Source: Torreya grandis (taxonomy: Eukaryota > Streptophyta > Pinopsida > Cupressales > Taxaceae). From it: a stretch of 64,000 nt of DNA. Under the pieces are notes generated by a model. That model was not told the DNA's origin. It ran no database searches and saw nothing but the letters and a program-made list of their open reading frames with translations. The translations under genes and the position numbers were made by a program. Positions within the stretch are counted from its first letter, which is position 1; the number at the start of each line of letters is the position of its first letter. Below are positions 63,691-64,000 of the stretch, piece after piece. Location of the stretch: the NCBI GenBank assembly GCA_037957365.1, contig JARHVA010001472.1, positions 2,561,501-2,625,500 of the forward strand, written 5' to 3'.

Positions 63691-64000
63691 TCTGATCCAA
63701 AACTCAAAAGTTCTAGTTGATAAATATTTTAATAGCATAGAAATAACACAGTAACAATGAATTCTCTAAGAAGAGATGTAGTATTACTCAAGATCACAAT
63801 ACAAATATATGCTTATCTCTGGGAAGAGATGTCTATTTTCACATTTTGGGTTACCTCTTCATTTATAAACATTTTGAAAGCATTGGGAGGATTTGGAAGG
63901 TCACCAATCTTGAGGGAGATTAAGTGGTTCGACTTCCAAGATTTAAAATAATATAGAACTCAAAGAATTACTATTTTTAGAAACTTACTATTTTTAGACT
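63691..64000. other. Window end, nothing recognised
   Basis: The copia RT becomes unreadable near 63690. The plus-strand open frame at 63757-63951 has no recognised motif. The sequence may be an insertion in, or the flank of, copia element 2. Confidence 0.4.

Overview
This window is plant nuclear DNA made almost entirely of old, decayed retrotransposons. The evidence is Ty1-copia and Ty3-gypsy elements with plant-type initiator-Met tRNA primer sites, L1-like LINE pieces, AT-rich spacers and many (AT)n tracts. No intact host gene, rRNA, tRNA gene or CRISPR array was found. Many layers of eroded but structurally complete LTR elements suggest a very large, slowly purged genome. A gymnosperm is my best guess, but this is an inference from style and not from a marker gene.

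Layout. (1) 1-560: the end of an LTR cut by the window edge, followed by a primer site. (2) 603-7517 (-): a gypsy-type element carrying gag and protease remnants but no recognisable reverse transcriptase. A second member of the same family lies at 52406-60113 (-) and is almost complete, with 1.23-kb LTRs. (3) 7524-37990 and 38080-44108: two adjacent copies of one composite, a gypsy element (LTR, gag, protease, RT) joined to LINE ORF1 and endonuclease, all on the minus strand. The second copy is uninterrupted. The first is split by two insertions of one family of giant-LTR element: a solo LTR of 6.24 kb (9735-15974, target duplication ACTTT) and a full element (17470-35886, target duplication AAAAT). 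The full element has LTRs of 5.1 and 5.4 kb and only about 2.5 kb of nearly non-coding interior. Inside that interior sits a complete but frame-broken copia element (23981-29372, + strand, target duplication CTTAG). (4) 44950-47265 (-): LINE reverse-transcriptase remnant. (5) 47266-52405: AT-rich sequence with only simple and short tandem repeats. (6) 60481-61045: fragment of a copia-like LTR. (7) 61289 to about 63690 (-): the 3' LTR, RNase H and RT of a better-preserved copia element whose 5' end is outside the window.

The insertions can be ordered. The LINE and gypsy came together first and the composite was then duplicated. The two giant-LTR insertions went only into the left copy, and the copia element then entered the larger of them. 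The right copy serves as the pre-insertion (empty) site for both giant-LTR insertions, which makes their boundaries unusually secure. The giant-LTR element resembles the LARD class (large retrotransposon derivatives) and the gag-protease family resembles the TR-GAG class. Both would need protein supplied by other elements to move. All boundaries were read by eye; no alignment, identity value or database search was run.
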